NCBI RefSeq assembly: GCF_025465945.1
Contig: NZ_JANLNW010000050.1
Span: forward strand, 1-64,000
Source: Pseudomonas sp. 6D_7.1_Bac1
Lineage (GTDB): Bacteria; Pseudomonadota; Gammaproteobacteria; Pseudomonadales; Pseudomonadaceae
Direction: 5' to 3'
Length of the DNA: 64,000 bases
Shown here: positions 26,705-35,755 of the stretch, in pieces
Position numbering within the stretch: the stretch's first letter is position 1
How the letters are laid out: every line of letters starts with the position of its first letter
Made by a program: the position numbers and the translations under genes
The notes under the pieces: model-generated
Told to the model about the DNA's origin: nothing
Databases searched by the model: none
Seen by the model: only the letters and a program-made list of their open reading frames with translations

Positions 26705-29700
26705 ATGTCGCTGTCCAGCGGGCTGATTGCTGCCGTCGCCCTGGCCTATATGGCCATCATGTTCGCCATCGCCTTTTACGGCGACCGCCGCAGCGCGCCG
26801 CTGCCGCCGCGAATGCGTGCCTGGGTGTACAGCCTGTCGCTGGCGGTCTATTGCACCAGTTGGACATTCTTTGGCGCTGTCGGTCAGGCCGCCGAACAAC
26901 TCTGGTCGTTTTTACCGATTTATCTGGGACCGATCCTGCTACTGGTGTGCGCGCCCTGGGTCCTGCAAAAAATGGTGATGATCAGCAAGCAGGAAAACAT
27001 CACCTCGATTGCCGACTTCATCGCCGCCCGCTATGGCAAGTCGCAATCGCTGGCGGTAGTCGTGGCACTGATCTGCCTGGTAGGCGTGCTGCCCTACATC
27101 GCCTTGCAGCTCAAAGGCATCGTGCTGGGTGTGAATCTTTTGATCGGCGCCGGCGCCGACGCCATGGGCACTCGCGCCCAGGACACGGCACTGATCGTGT
27201 CGCTGATTCTGGCGTTGTTCACCATCGTCTTCGGCACCCGCAACCTCGATGCTACCGAGCACCACCGTGGCATGGTGCTGGCGATTGCGTTCGAAGCGCT
27301 GGTCAAGCTGCTCGCCTTTCTCGCGGTCGGCGCCTTCGTCACTTATGGTTTGTACGACGGTTTCGACGACCTGTTCGATCAAGCCATGCTCGCACCACGC
27401 CTGGAGCAATACTGGAAAGAAACCATCAACTGGCCATCGATGGTGGTACAGACCGGCGTGGCGATGATGGCGATCATCTGCCTGCCCCGACAGTTCCATG
27501 TCACTGTGGTGGAGAACATCGAGCCGCAGGATTTACGCCTGGCAAAATGGGTGTTCCCGGCCTATCTGGCGCTGGCCGCGTTGTTCGTGGTGCCGATTGC
27601 ACTGGCCGGGCAAATGCTGCTGCCAAGCTCCGTACTGCCAGACTCCTTCGTGATCAGCCTGCCGCTGGCCCAGGCCCATCCGGCACTGGCATTACTGGCG
27701 TTCATCGGTGGCGCATCGGCCGCCACCGGGATGGTGATCGTCGCCAGCGTGGCACTGTCGACCATGGTCTCCAACGACATGTTGCTGCCATGGCTATTGC
27801 GCCGAAAAAACGCCGAGCGGCCATTCGAGGTATTCCGCCACTGGATGCTTTCGGTGCGTCGCGTGAGCATCGTGGTGATTTTGCTGCTGGCCTATGTCGC
27901 CTACCGCCTGCTCGGTTCAACCGCCAGTCTGGCCACCATCGGGCAGATCGCTTTCGCCGCCGTGACCCAACTGGCACCGGCGATGCTCGGCGCGTTGTAC
28001 TGGAAACAGGCCAACCGCCGCGGGGTGTTCGCCGGTCTCGCCGCCGGGACCTTCCTCTGGTTCTACACCTTGATCCTGCCGATCGCCGCCCTCAGCCTGG
28101 GCTGGTCGCTGAACAGCTTCCCGGGCCTGGGCTGGTTGCACGGCAATCCTCTGAACCTGCCGATTACCCCGCTGACCCAAGGTGTGGTGCTGTCGCTGGC
28201 CGGCAATTTCACGTTGTTCGCCTGGGTGTCAGTGTTCTCCCGGACACGGGTGTCGGAACACTGGCAGGCTGGGCGTTTTATTGGCCAGGAGATCAGCGCA
28301 CGACCGAGCGCCCGCTCGCTGCTGTCGGTACAAATCGACGATCTGCTACAACTCGCGGCGCGTTTTGTGGGTGAAGAACGGGCACGTCAGAGCTTCATCC
28401 GCTTCGCCTACCGCCAGGGCAAAGGCTTCAACCCCAATCAGAACGCTGACGGAGAATGGATCGCTCATACCGAACGCTTGCTCGCCGGTGTACTGGGGGC
28501 TTCATCGACCCGTGCGGTGGTAAAAGCCGCCATTGAAGGTCGGGAAATGCAGCTTGAGGACGTGGTACGAATCGCCGACGAAGCCTCGGAAGTGCTGCAA
28601 TTCAACCGCGCCTTGCTGCAAGGCGCGATCGAGAACATCACCCAAGGCATCAGCGTGGTCGACCAGTCGCTCAAACTGGTGGCCTGGAACCGTCGTTACC
28701 TTGAACTGTTCAAGTACCCGGATGGCCTGATCAGTGTCGGCCGGCCGATTGCCGACATCATTCGCTACAACGCCGAACGCGGCCTGTGCGGCCCCGGCGA
28801 GGCGGAAGTGCACGTTGCCCGACGTCTGCACTGGATGCGTCAGGGACGCGCCCACACTTCAGAGCGGTTGTTCCCCAACGGTCGAGTCATCGAGCTGATC
28901 GGCAATCCAATGCCGGGTGGCGGGTTTGTCATGAGTTTCACCGACATCACCGCGTTCCGCGAAGCCGAACAGGCGCTGACCGAGGCCAACGAGGGTCTGG
29001 AGCGGCGCGTCACCGAGCGCACCCATGAACTGTCGCAGTTGAACGTCGCCCTGACCGAAGCCAAAAGCACCGCCGAGTCGGCCAACCAGTCGAAAACCCG
29101 CTTCCTCGCAGCGGTCAGCCACGACCTGATGCAGCCGTTAAACGCCGCGCGTCTATTCTCCTCCGCCCTGTCCCACCAGGACGACGATCTCTCTACACAG
29201 ACCCGGCAACTGGTGCAGCATCTGGACAGTTCGCTGCGTTCGGCCGAGGACTTGATCAGCGACCTGCTCGATATCTCGCGCCTGGAAAACGGCAAGATCA
29301 ACCCGGATCGCAAGCCGTTTGTGCTCAACGATTTATTTGACACCCTCGGTGCCGAATTCAAGGCCCTGGCGCAGGAACAAGGGCTGAGATTTCGCCTGCG
29401 CGGCAGCCGCTTGCGGGCCGACAGCGATATGAAACTGCTGCGGCGGATTCTGCAAAATTTCCTGACCAATGCCTTTCGCTACGCCAAAGGCCCTGTACTA
29501 CTGGGCGTGCGGCGCAAGGGCGATCACCTGTGCCTGGAAGTCTGGGACCGTGGCCCGGGGATTCCAGAAGACAAACGTCAGGTGATTTTCGAGGAATTCA
29601 AGCGCCTCGACAGCCACCAGACCCGCGCCGAAAAAGGCTTGGGCCTGGGCCTGGCGATTGCCGACGGCTTGTGCCGGGTGCTCGGTCATCAACTGCAAGT

Positions 29701-30175
29701 GCGTTCCTGGCCAGGCAAAGGCAGTGTGTTCAGCGTCAGCGTGCCCCTGGCCCAGGCTCAAACCAGTGCGCCAGGTAAAACTGCCGAGCTCAATGGCCGA
29801 CTGCCGACGGGCGCGCAGGTGCTGTGTATCGATAACGAAGACAGCATTCTGATTGGCATGAACAGCCTGCTTTCGCGCTGGGGGTGTCAGGTGTACACCG
29901 CACGCAACCGCGATGAATGTGCGGTGCTGCTCAGCGACGGCGTTCGCCCGCAACTGGCGCTGGTGGATTACCACCTCGACCATGGCGAAACCGGCACCGA
30001 TTTGATGGGCTGGCTACGTACCCAACTGGGTGAGCCGGTGCCCGGTGTGGTGATCAGTGCTGACGGGCGACCGGAGATGGTTGCCCAAGTGCATGCAGCG
30101 GGCCTGGAATACCTGCCAAAACCGGTGAAACCGGCAGCGTTGCGGGCGTTGTTGAGCCGGCATTTGCCGTTGTAA
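26705..30175 (+). CDS. mxtR: SSS-domain hybrid sensor kinase (MxtR type)
   Basis: 1156 aa. Residues ~1-510 are a Na+/solute symporter (PutP-like) membrane domain. A PAS-like region (~640-760, ending MPGGGFVMSFTDITAFREAE), a coiled coil, HisKA with AAVSHDLMQPLNAARLFSSA (~802), HATPase (NFLTNAFRYAKGP, GLGLAIADG) and a C-terminal receiver with the aspartate in LALVDYHLDHGETG follow. The architecture matches P. aeruginosa PA3271/MxtR, which partners the orphan regulator ErdR; CbrA shares the SSS domain but lacks the receiver. Start supported by GGAG five bases upstream. The symbol is by architecture and size, not by a search. Confidence 0.85.
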   Translation: MSLSSGLIAAVALAYMAIMFAIAFYGDRRSAPLPPRMRAWVYSLSLAVYCTSWTFFGAVGQAAEQLWSFLPIYLGPILLLVCAPWVLQKMVMISKQENITSIADFIAARYGKSQSLAVVVALICLVGVLPYIALQLKGIVLGVNLLIGAGADAMGTRAQDTALIVSLILALFTIVFGTRNLDATEHHRGMVLAIAFEALVKLLAFLAVGAFVTYGLYDGFDDLFDQAMLAPRLEQYWKETINWPSMVVQTGVAMMAIICLPRQFHVTVVENIEPQDLRLAKWVFPAYLALAALFVVPIALAGQMLLPSSVLPDSFVISLPLAQAHPALALLAFIGGASAATGMVIVASVALSTMVSNDMLLPWLLRRKNAERPFEVFRHWMLSVRRVSIVVILLLAYVAYRLLGSTASLATIGQIAFAAVTQLAPAMLGALYWKQANRRGVFAGLAAGTFLWFYTLILPIAALSLGWSLNSFPGLGWLHGNPLNLPITPLTQGVVLSLAGNFTLFAWVSVFSRTRVSEHWQAGRFIGQEISARPSARSLLSVQIDDLLQLAARFVGEERARQSFIRFAYRQGKGFNPNQNADGEWIAHTERLLAGVLGASSTRAVVKAAIEGREMQLEDVVRIADEASEVLQFNRALLQGAIENITQGISVVDQSLKLVAWNRRYLELFKYPDGLISVGRPIADIIRYNAERGLCGPGEAEVHVARRLHWMRQGRAHTSERLFPNGRVIELIGNPMPGGGFVMSFTDITAFREAEQALTEANEGLERRVTERTHELSQLNVALTEAKSTAESANQSKTRFLAAVSHDLMQPLNAARLFSSALSHQDDDLSTQTRQLVQHLDSSLRSAEDLISDLLDISRLENGKINPDRKPFVLNDLFDTLGAEFKALAQEQGLRFRLRGSRLRADSDMKLLRRILQNFLTNAFRYAKGPVLLGVRRKGDHLCLEVWDRGPGIPEDKRQVIFEEFKRLDSHQTRAEKGLGLGLAIADGLCRVLGHQLQVRSWPGKGSVFSVSVPLAQAQTSAPGKTAELNGRLPTGAQVLCIDNEDSILIGMNSLLSRWGCQVYTARNRDECAVLLSDGVRPQLALVDYHLDHGETGTDLMGWLRTQLGEPVPGVVISADGRPEMVAQVHAAGLEYLPKPVKPAALRALLSRHLPL

Positions 30176-30187
30176 TGAAGGATACGA

Positions 30188-30258
30188 GAAAAGATCGCAG
30201 CCTTCGGCAGCTCAAATCTGAATCAGGTCGTGTAGCTGCCGCAGGCTGCGATCTTTTG
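30188..30258. repeat. Inverted repeat of a second REP-like family
   Basis: AAAAGATCGCAGCCTTCGGC and GCCGCAGGCTGCGATCTTTT are inverted copies either side of about 25 bases, between two convergent genes. The sequence differs from the GTGGGAGCG-type REP and probably forms a bidirectional terminator. Confidence 0.8.
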
Positions 30259-30260
30259 AT

Positions 30261-31739
30261 TTATTCCGGCAACTCCGCCAACCCATCGACACCGGTCATC
30301 GCCCGCTCCAGCAGATCTGCCGGCAAGCTCTTGCTGGCCCGTGCGCCGAGCAATTTTAGCTGCTCGCTGCGGCTGACCAGATTGCCACGGCCCTCCGTCA
30401 GTTTGTTACGTGCAGCGCTGTAGGCTTTGTCCAACTGCTGCAAGCGATTGCCGACCTCGTCCAGGTCCTGAATAAACAGCACAAACTTGTCGTACAGCCA
30501 ACCCGCGCGCTCGGCAATTTCCCGGGCATTCTGGCTCTGGCGCTCCTGCTTCCACAGGCTGTCGATAACGCGCAACGTGGCCAGCAAGGTGGTCGGGCTG
30601 ACGATGACGATATGGCGATCAAAGGCTTCCTGAAACAGATTCGGCTCGGCCTGCAATGCCGCGGCAAAAGCCGCCTCAATGGGCACGAAGAGCAAGACGA
30701 AATCCAGGCTGTGCAAACCGTCCAGACGCTTATAGTCCTTATCGGACAGGCCTTTGACATGATTACGCAGCGATAGCACATGCTGCTTGAGCGCGGCCTG
30801 GCCAATCGCGTCGTCGTCAGCCGACACGTATTGCTGATAGGCCGTCAGGCTCACCTTGGAGTCGACCACCACTTGCTTGTCGCCCGGCAGATAAATCAGC
30901 ACGTCGGGCTGGAAGCGCTCGCCATCCGGCCCCTTGAGGCTGACTTGAGTCTGGTACTCGCGGCCCTTCTCCAGGCCCGCGTGCTCCAGCACTCGCTCGA
31001 GAATCAACTCACCCCAGTTACCTTGGGTTTTCTGTCCTTTGAGCGCTCGTGTGAGGTTGGTCGCCTCGTCGCTCAAGCGCAGGTTCAGTTGTTGCAGACG
31101 CTCCAACTCCTTGGCCAGCGAGAAGCGCTCACGGGCTTCGGCCTGATAGCTTTCCTCGACGCGTTTCTCAAAGGATTGAATGCGCTCTTTCAACGGATCG
31201 AGTAACTGACCCAAGCGCTGCTGGCTGGTTTCGGCAAAGCGCTGCTCGCGCTCATCGAAAATCTTCCCGGCCAGCTCGGCAAACTGCGCCCGCAGCTCGT
31301 CCCGCGAGCCTTGCAGGTCGCTCAGGCGTTGCTGATGGCTTTCTTGCTGCTCACGCAGCTCGGCATTGAGTGACGCAGCCTGAGCGTCCAGACGCCGCAA
31401 CTCGGCTTCTTTGCCGCTGCGTTCCAGGTTCCAGGCATGGGCTGCGTCACGCGCATTGTCGCGCTCGACCTGCAACAGTTCGACTTCACGGCGCACAGCG
31501 GCCAGATCAGCTTGCTTGGCGGCGTTGGCCTGGCTCAAGTCGCTGATTTCATCGCGGCAGGCATCGAGTTGCGCATTAAGACCGTCCTGCGCCAATTGCG
31601 CAGTGCTCAAGCGCTCTTCAAGCAGCGACAGCTCGGACTGCCCGGTGCTCAGGCGTCGCTGCAGTTGCCACGCCAGCACCAACAACGGCAGCGCAGCCCC
31701 CGCCAGACCGAGCAATACACTGGTCACGTCCATAGCCAT
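30261..31739 (-). CDS. rmuC: RmuC, DNA recombination protein
   Basis: 492 aa. One N-terminal membrane helix is followed by a long coiled coil (~30-200) and a PD-(D/E)XK-like nuclease core containing GNWGELILERVLEHAGLEKG, DVLIYLPGDKQVVVDSKVSL and LFVPIEAAFAAALQAEPNL. RmuC limits rearrangements at inverted repeats. CAGGAG lies five bases before the ATG. It is followed on the chromosome by a repeat hairpin shared with the convergent kinase gene. Confidence 0.95.
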   Translation of the reverse strand: MAMDVTSVLLGLAGAALPLLVLAWQLQRRLSTGQSELSLLEERLSTAQLAQDGLNAQLDACRDEISDLSQANAAKQADLAAVRREVELLQVERDNARDAAHAWNLERSGKEAELRRLDAQAASLNAELREQQESHQQRLSDLQGSRDELRAQFAELAGKIFDEREQRFAETSQQRLGQLLDPLKERIQSFEKRVEESYQAEARERFSLAKELERLQQLNLRLSDEATNLTRALKGQKTQGNWGELILERVLEHAGLEKGREYQTQVSLKGPDGERFQPDVLIYLPGDKQVVVDSKVSLTAYQQYVSADDDAIGQAALKQHVLSLRNHVKGLSDKDYKRLDGLHSLDFVLLFVPIEAAFAAALQAEPNLFQEAFDRHIVIVSPTTLLATLRVIDSLWKQERQSQNAREIAERAGWLYDKFVLFIQDLDEVGNRLQQLDKAYSAARNKLTEGRGNLVSRSEQLKLLGARASKSLPADLLERAMTGVDGLAELPE

Positions 31740-31800
31740 GACGACTCCTGCCGATGAATTAAAGCGCGAAGGTTAACCAAGCCGTCGGAGCTTGGACAGC

Positions 31801-32124
31801 TCAGTCTTCGATCTGACCGAGTTCGCGCTGGGCACGCCGGTCACCGGCACGCGCGGCCTGACGCAGCAGGTCCTGGCCAATGCGCCGATCCCGGGCATTC
31901 CCGCATTCGCGACACATCAATTGCCCCAGACGACTTTGCGCTGCTACCACCCCTTCACGGGCCGGAGCCTTGAGCAGACGCCCGGCGAAATGTTTGACGT
32001 TGGGGTTTTCGCCCAGGCGTGGGCTGTCGAGCAACCATTCGGCGACGCGTATCGAAAAACGCTTGGGTGGGGTAACACCTGAGGGTGTGGCGGTAGCGGA
32101 GGTTGATACTGAGCGAAACTTCAT
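31801..32124 (-). CDS. Short Sel1-type repeat protein
   Basis: 107 aa from the ATG at 32124 (MKFRSVS). Upstream in-frame codons exist to 32175, but the conserved part begins later with RVAEWLLDSPRLGENPNVKH. One Sel1-like helix pair is visible at the C-terminus (RIGQDLLRQAARAGDRRAQR). Homologues I recall continue with further Sel1 repeats, so this copy may be shortened. CRECG adds a cysteine pair of unknown meaning. It lies about 60 bases upstream of rmuC on the same strand. Confidence 0.7.
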   Translation of the reverse strand: MKFRSVSTSATATPSGVTPPKRFSIRVAEWLLDSPRLGENPNVKHFAGRLLKAPAREGVVAAQSRLGQLMCRECGNARDRRIGQDLLRQAARAGDRRAQRELGQIED

Positions 32125-32230
32125 AAAGCACTGTGGGGCAGATCGGAAGGCGCGCCACTCTACTCCTTTTTTCATACGGGTAAAGTCGAAAAAAGCCGGT
32201 ACGCCCGTGCTAGAGCAAGCGCTTGGGACA

Positions 32231-32252
32231 ATCCACAGAAGCTGTGGATAAC
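32231..32252. promoter_or_regulatory. Second inverted DnaA-box-like pair
   Basis: ATCCACAG (32231-32238) faces CTGTGGATAA (32242-32251); the right half contains a perfect DnaA box and the left half a one-mismatch box. It is upstream of the Sel1-type gene. Confidence 0.4.
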
Positions 32253-33144
32253 TCAGTGGACAACCCGCCCTGAACTCGCCGCAAGCCCTGTGGAATGGGG
32301 CCCGCAGTCAAACTGACGATTTTTTCACCAGTAAAAAAAAGCGATGTTTTTCATTGACTTAAATTTTCACTACAGGCACCCACTGCGCTTGAAGGCGAAA
32401 TGACAGCCCCGTGACAGCCCGCGCGACTAATGTGCACAAGTACCTTTGAGGCGGTTATATCGTCGCCCTCTTTTCGTGCGCTCTGTAGGCAATCAGTCAC
32501 AACAAGCCTCGACGCACCTGCGTTTCAAGCACGTTAATGGCTGACGCTGCCGGACACACAGCGACCCAATTGTGTGCTGTACTCTTGCCGCGATATTTCC
32601 CCAGCGATTGCAAATCGCTCCAGGCACGGCAAATTCCGGCCTGCGAGCAGAGAGATCCACGCACGCACAGAAGTTTTTTTGCCTAACACACTTCCTTTCT
32701 TGAATTCAATCCGTTAGTATCCGCGGCGTTAGTACCAAGCTGAAAGTCAATTCTGGTCGAACAACTCCTGCGGTATACCTTCCCTAAAGAGAAGCCTTTA
32801 CCGACATCACGGGATCGACCACCTCGATGGTTTCCAGGTAACGCTTGCGACAACACTGCCTTTGAATCGAATGCAAAGGGTGTTGCGAAGCTCACTTACT
32901 CTGACCGAACCAACCTGCAAATTGATCAGGATCTTCACCCCGGGCCCAGAACCTTTGCCCTTGATGTGTTGCCTGCCCTCCTAAGTACCTACCTGCCGGC
33001 CCAAGCGCGCAAAAATCATAGCGCTTCAACTGGCTGCTTTGTTCCAGTCGGGTTCTTCGTTCGATCAATGGTGATCGATGTTACTGGAACGTTTTAACGT
33101 TGCACGGTTCTTATCCGTGTCATTTGTAGGAACACCCAATAACC
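32253..33144 (+). other. Long non-coding region / probable leader of the DUF3509-like gene
   Basis: About 890 bases with no convincing open frame on either strand (a 70-codon minus frame at 32683-32895 has no ribosome site or recognisable sequence). Several short hairpins are present near the gene (CGATCAATGGTGATCG at 33063-33078 and AACGTTTTAACGTT). The stretch probably contains the promoter and a long 5' leader, or an unrecognised small RNA. Confidence 0.4.
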
Positions 33145-33369
33145 ATGTCTACTCAAATCCATACTCAGGATGCCATTCGCACCCTAACCAACGCTTTTGC
33201 ACCAATGAACTGCCTGATCATGGCTGCTCGCAAAGGCTGCTTCAGCTTCACCCTGGTCAATGAACACGGCATCGCTCGTCACAGCGAACGCCTGTACCCC
33301 GATCAATACTCCAGCGCCGAGCCGCTGCAGGCCGTGATCGAGCGTACCCGTCAGGCACTGGTTGCCTGA
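33145..33369 (+). CDS. DUF3509-like small protein
   Basis: 74 aa. It has the pattern of DUF3509 proteins, which are common in pseudomonads and of unknown function: a short beta-rich sequence with GCFSFTLVNEHGIARHSERL, YPDQYSSAEPLQAVIERTRQ and a C-terminal ALVA. No membrane segment or signal. A strong terminator follows, so it is a one-gene transcript. The unusually long upstream non-coding region suggests leader-based control. Family match is from memory and moderate. Confidence 0.7.
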   Translation: MSTQIHTQDAIRTLTNAFAPMNCLIMAARKGCFSFTLVNEHGIARHSERLYPDQYSSAEPLQAVIERTRQALVA

Positions 33370-33392
33370 AACGCCAGAAAGGCTGAAAACCT

Positions 33393-33426
33393 CAAAAGCC
33401 CTGCCCAAAAAGCAGGGCTTTTTATT
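33393..33426 (+). terminator. Intrinsic terminator of the DUF3509-like gene
   Basis: AAAAGCCCTGC pairs with GCAGGGCTTTT, followed by a T-run (TTTTATTG). Confidence 0.9.
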
Positions 33427-33645
33427 GCCTGATGTTTCTCCATTCGCTGTACCGGCTTAAGCACTAAGCGGTATAACGGTTATAACTCGAAGCCAGAAAT
33501 ATTTTAAAAACAGTCCTTTACGGCAAGAATATGACACTACACTTCAACTCAAGCGGCTTGATCCGCTTCCGGCGATCCTGAACCGATCCAGCGCTGCCAA
33601 GCTCCCCTTCAGGAATTGCCGCCCACTTCACGTTTCGAGGGCTTT

Positions 33646-34128
33646 ATGGGTATCGCCGCCAGCGAACTGTGCCGTTATGTGATCCGTCCGACATTGATTT
33701 ACCTCGGGCGTCACAGCACGACAGCCGAATCCCTGCTGCTGGGCATTGCCGCCAGTCAGTCCGCCCTGGGTTCCGCCCTGCATGACCGCCGCGGGCATGG
33801 CCTGTACCGGATTGCCGAACCTCGCCATCAGGCACTTTGGGATCACTATCTGGCGCTGGACCCGGAGCGCGCCAGCCTGGTTCGCGGCCTCGCCAGCCAG
33901 CATGCATTTCTCAGCGGCCCGCACCTCGAACTGACGGTCAACCTGCGCTACGCCACTGCCATCGCCTGGCTATTAATAGAAGAACAAAACACCCCGCTCC
34001 CCGAGGCAGATGACCTGCTGGGCATGGCCCGAATCTGGCGCCAGATCTTCCAGCCGCAAGGTCGTCTGCGTGACTTCACCTGCGCCTGGCAAACCTGTGT
34101 ATCACCTCTGAATCAGATCGCCTGTTAA
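33646..34128 (+). CDS. Conserved hypothetical protein
   Basis: 160 aa from the ATG at 33646, behind GAGG with five-base spacing (an ATG at 33616 lacks one). No catalytic motif is recognised. The sequence is helical and its first half (YVIRPTLIYLGRHSTTAESL, LLGIAASQSALGSALHD) resembles a structural-muramidase-like fold seen in pseudomonad proteins of unknown role. That reading is weak. No signal peptide. It stands alone between the DUF3509-like gene and fadL. Confidence 0.75.
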   Translation: MGIAASELCRYVIRPTLIYLGRHSTTAESLLLGIAASQSALGSALHDRRGHGLYRIAEPRHQALWDHYLALDPERASLVRGLASQHAFLSGPHLELTVNLRYATAIAWLLIEEQNTPLPEADDLLGMARIWRQIFQPQGRLRDFTCAWQTCVSPLNQIAC

Positions 34129-34273
34129 TCGGGCAATGTGCAAGATCGCGCATATAGATGCGAATTTGGTCTGATTGTCCTACAAAAGCGCTCTATCTCA
34201 AGCCATACAGCCTATAGCGCCGGAACGAAAATGTTGGTAATTTTCGCCCCGGTGATCACCAGGAGTTCTAATA

Positions 34274-35545
34274 ATGAAAAAAGTAATGCTCAAAACCACC
34301 CTTAGCCTCGCCGTTGCCGTGGCATCCACCCAGATCTTCGCAAGTGGCTTTGCCCTCAACGAACAGAGCATCAGTGGGATGGGCACTGGTTATGCGGGAC
34401 GCTCTTCATCTGCCGATGATGCAAGTACTGTATTTGGCAACCCTGCCGGCATGTCGCGTATCAAGCGCCAGGAAGTCACTGGCGGGCTGGCAGCTATCGA
34501 TGCTTCGAGCGATATCAAAGACGCCCAAGGCGCCCACCCGGGTACCAACAAGGGCGACATGGTGCCATTCACAGCCGTTCCGATGGGCTATTACGTCAAG
34601 CCGATTGATGATCACTGGGCATTCGGCCTCGGTGTCTATGCACCTTTTGGTCTGATTACCAACTATGAAAGTGGCTTCCAGGGTGGCGGCTTCGGCAGCA
34701 AGAGTGAAGTCCAGGTTGTCACCTTCCAACCTACCGTCAGCTATGCCTTTAACGACAAAGTATCGATCGGTTTCGGCCCGACCATTAACCGCATGGGCGG
34801 CACTCTCGAGTCGGACGTACCTCTTTTTGGCGATACCCACGTCAAAATCAAAGGGGACGATACCGCTTTGGGCTACAACTTCGGGGTCCTGGTACAAGCC
34901 ACCGACACCACTCGCGTCGGCCTGACCTATCACTCGAAAGTGAATTACAAGCTCGAAGGTCATACCGATATCACCGCAGGCGCAAATGCTCCTTCCGCCT
35001 TCCTGCAAAGCAATCGATACGATGCCTCGCTGAAAATCGAAACGCCTGAATCGGTCGATTTCTCCGTGACACAACAGCTGACGGATGCGTGGACCCTGTA
35101 TGCAGGTTCCACCTGGACACGCTGGAGCCGTCTGAAAAACATCACCGTCAACAACGATGGTGTAACGGCGGCACAAGGCGGTGCATTGTCCCCTGCCCTG
35201 TTCGGCACGATCACCGAAGAGCAGAACTGGCGCAATACCTGGGCCTACGCCATCGGTACTTCCTACCAGCTGAACAAGCAGTGGGTATTGCGCACTGGTC
35301 TGACCTTCGACCAGTCGCCTACCAACAATACTGACCGTTCCCCACGTATTCCTACGGGTGACCGCACGGTCTTCAGCCTTGGCGCTGGCTACAACGTCAC
35401 CGATGATCTGACTATCGACGTCGCCTACTCCTACCTCAAGGAAAAAGCTGTCACGGTGAATAACTCCAATCAGGTAGACAGTTACAGCGCCAAGTACGAA
35501 AACAGCGCCAATGGTTTTGGTGTCGGCGCGACCTACCGCTTCTGA
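34274..35545 (+). CDS. FadL/OmpP1 outer-membrane transport porin
   Basis: 423 aa. A signal peptide (MKKVMLKTTLSLAVAVASTQ, cut after IFA) is followed by the FadL N-terminal hatch signature SGFALNEQSISGMGTGYAGR and DDASTVFGNPAGMSRIK. A beta-barrel with alternating residues follows and ends in the C-terminal phenylalanine (GVGATYRF) used for outer-membrane insertion. The family takes up long-chain fatty acids or other hydrophobic compounds. CAGGAG precedes the ATG. Single gene with a shared bidirectional terminator downstream. Confidence 0.94.
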   Translation: MKKVMLKTTLSLAVAVASTQIFASGFALNEQSISGMGTGYAGRSSSADDASTVFGNPAGMSRIKRQEVTGGLAAIDASSDIKDAQGAHPGTNKGDMVPFTAVPMGYYVKPIDDHWAFGLGVYAPFGLITNYESGFQGGGFGSKSEVQVVTFQPTVSYAFNDKVSIGFGPTINRMGGTLESDVPLFGDTHVKIKGDDTALGYNFGVLVQATDTTRVGLTYHSKVNYKLEGHTDITAGANAPSAFLQSNRYDASLKIETPESVDFSVTQQLTDAWTLYAGSTWTRWSRLKNITVNNDGVTAAQGGALSPALFGTITEEQNWRNTWAYAIGTSYQLNKQWVLRTGLTFDQSPTNNTDRSPRIPTGDRTVFSLGAGYNVTDDLTIDVAYSYLKEKAVTVNNSNQVDSYSAKYENSANGFGVGATYRF

Positions 35546-35581
35546 TTCACGGCGAGCCTGAACAGCTCATCGGCTGAATTG

Positions 35582-35619
35582 AAAAAGCCCCGCTCTCTTG
35601 TACAGAGGCGGGGCTTTTT
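35582..35619. terminator. Bidirectional terminator between fadL-type gene and small MFS-linked ORF
   Basis: AAAAAGCCCCGC and GCGGGGCTTTTT pair perfectly, giving a T-run on both strands between convergent genes. Confidence 0.9.
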
Positions 35620-35632
35620 AGTGGGTGCTGAC

Positions 35633-35755
35633 TCAACAAGAACCCATACCGAGTTGCATCAGCGCCAGACCGCCCTGATGCCAGCCCCACCAGACCAGCG
35701 CCAGCAACAGTGCACCAGCACCGGCTGCGACAAGCCACACTCCGCCCCTGCTCAC
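35633..35755 (-). CDS. 40-aa membrane ORF overlapping the MFS stop codon
   Basis: GTG start at 35755 overlaps the TGA of the MFS gene by four bases (GTGA), and the ORF ends TGA at 35633, just before the terminator. It encodes one hydrophobic helix (GVWLVAAGAGALLLALVWWG) and a short tail ending GMGSC. The overlap, shared terminator and coding-like composition suggest it is translated with the transporter. Function unknown. Confidence 0.65.
   Translation of the reverse strand: MSRGGVWLVAAGAGALLLALVWWGWHQGGLALMQLGMGSC

Noticed and set aside
26641..28374. 577-codon plus-strand open frame
   Set aside because: It overlaps the hybrid kinase in another frame; its translation is arginine-rich and without motifs, typical of a high-GC shadow.
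32683..32895. 70-codon minus frame in the long gene-free region
   Set aside because: No ribosome site, no hydrophobic or conserved pattern; treated as chance.
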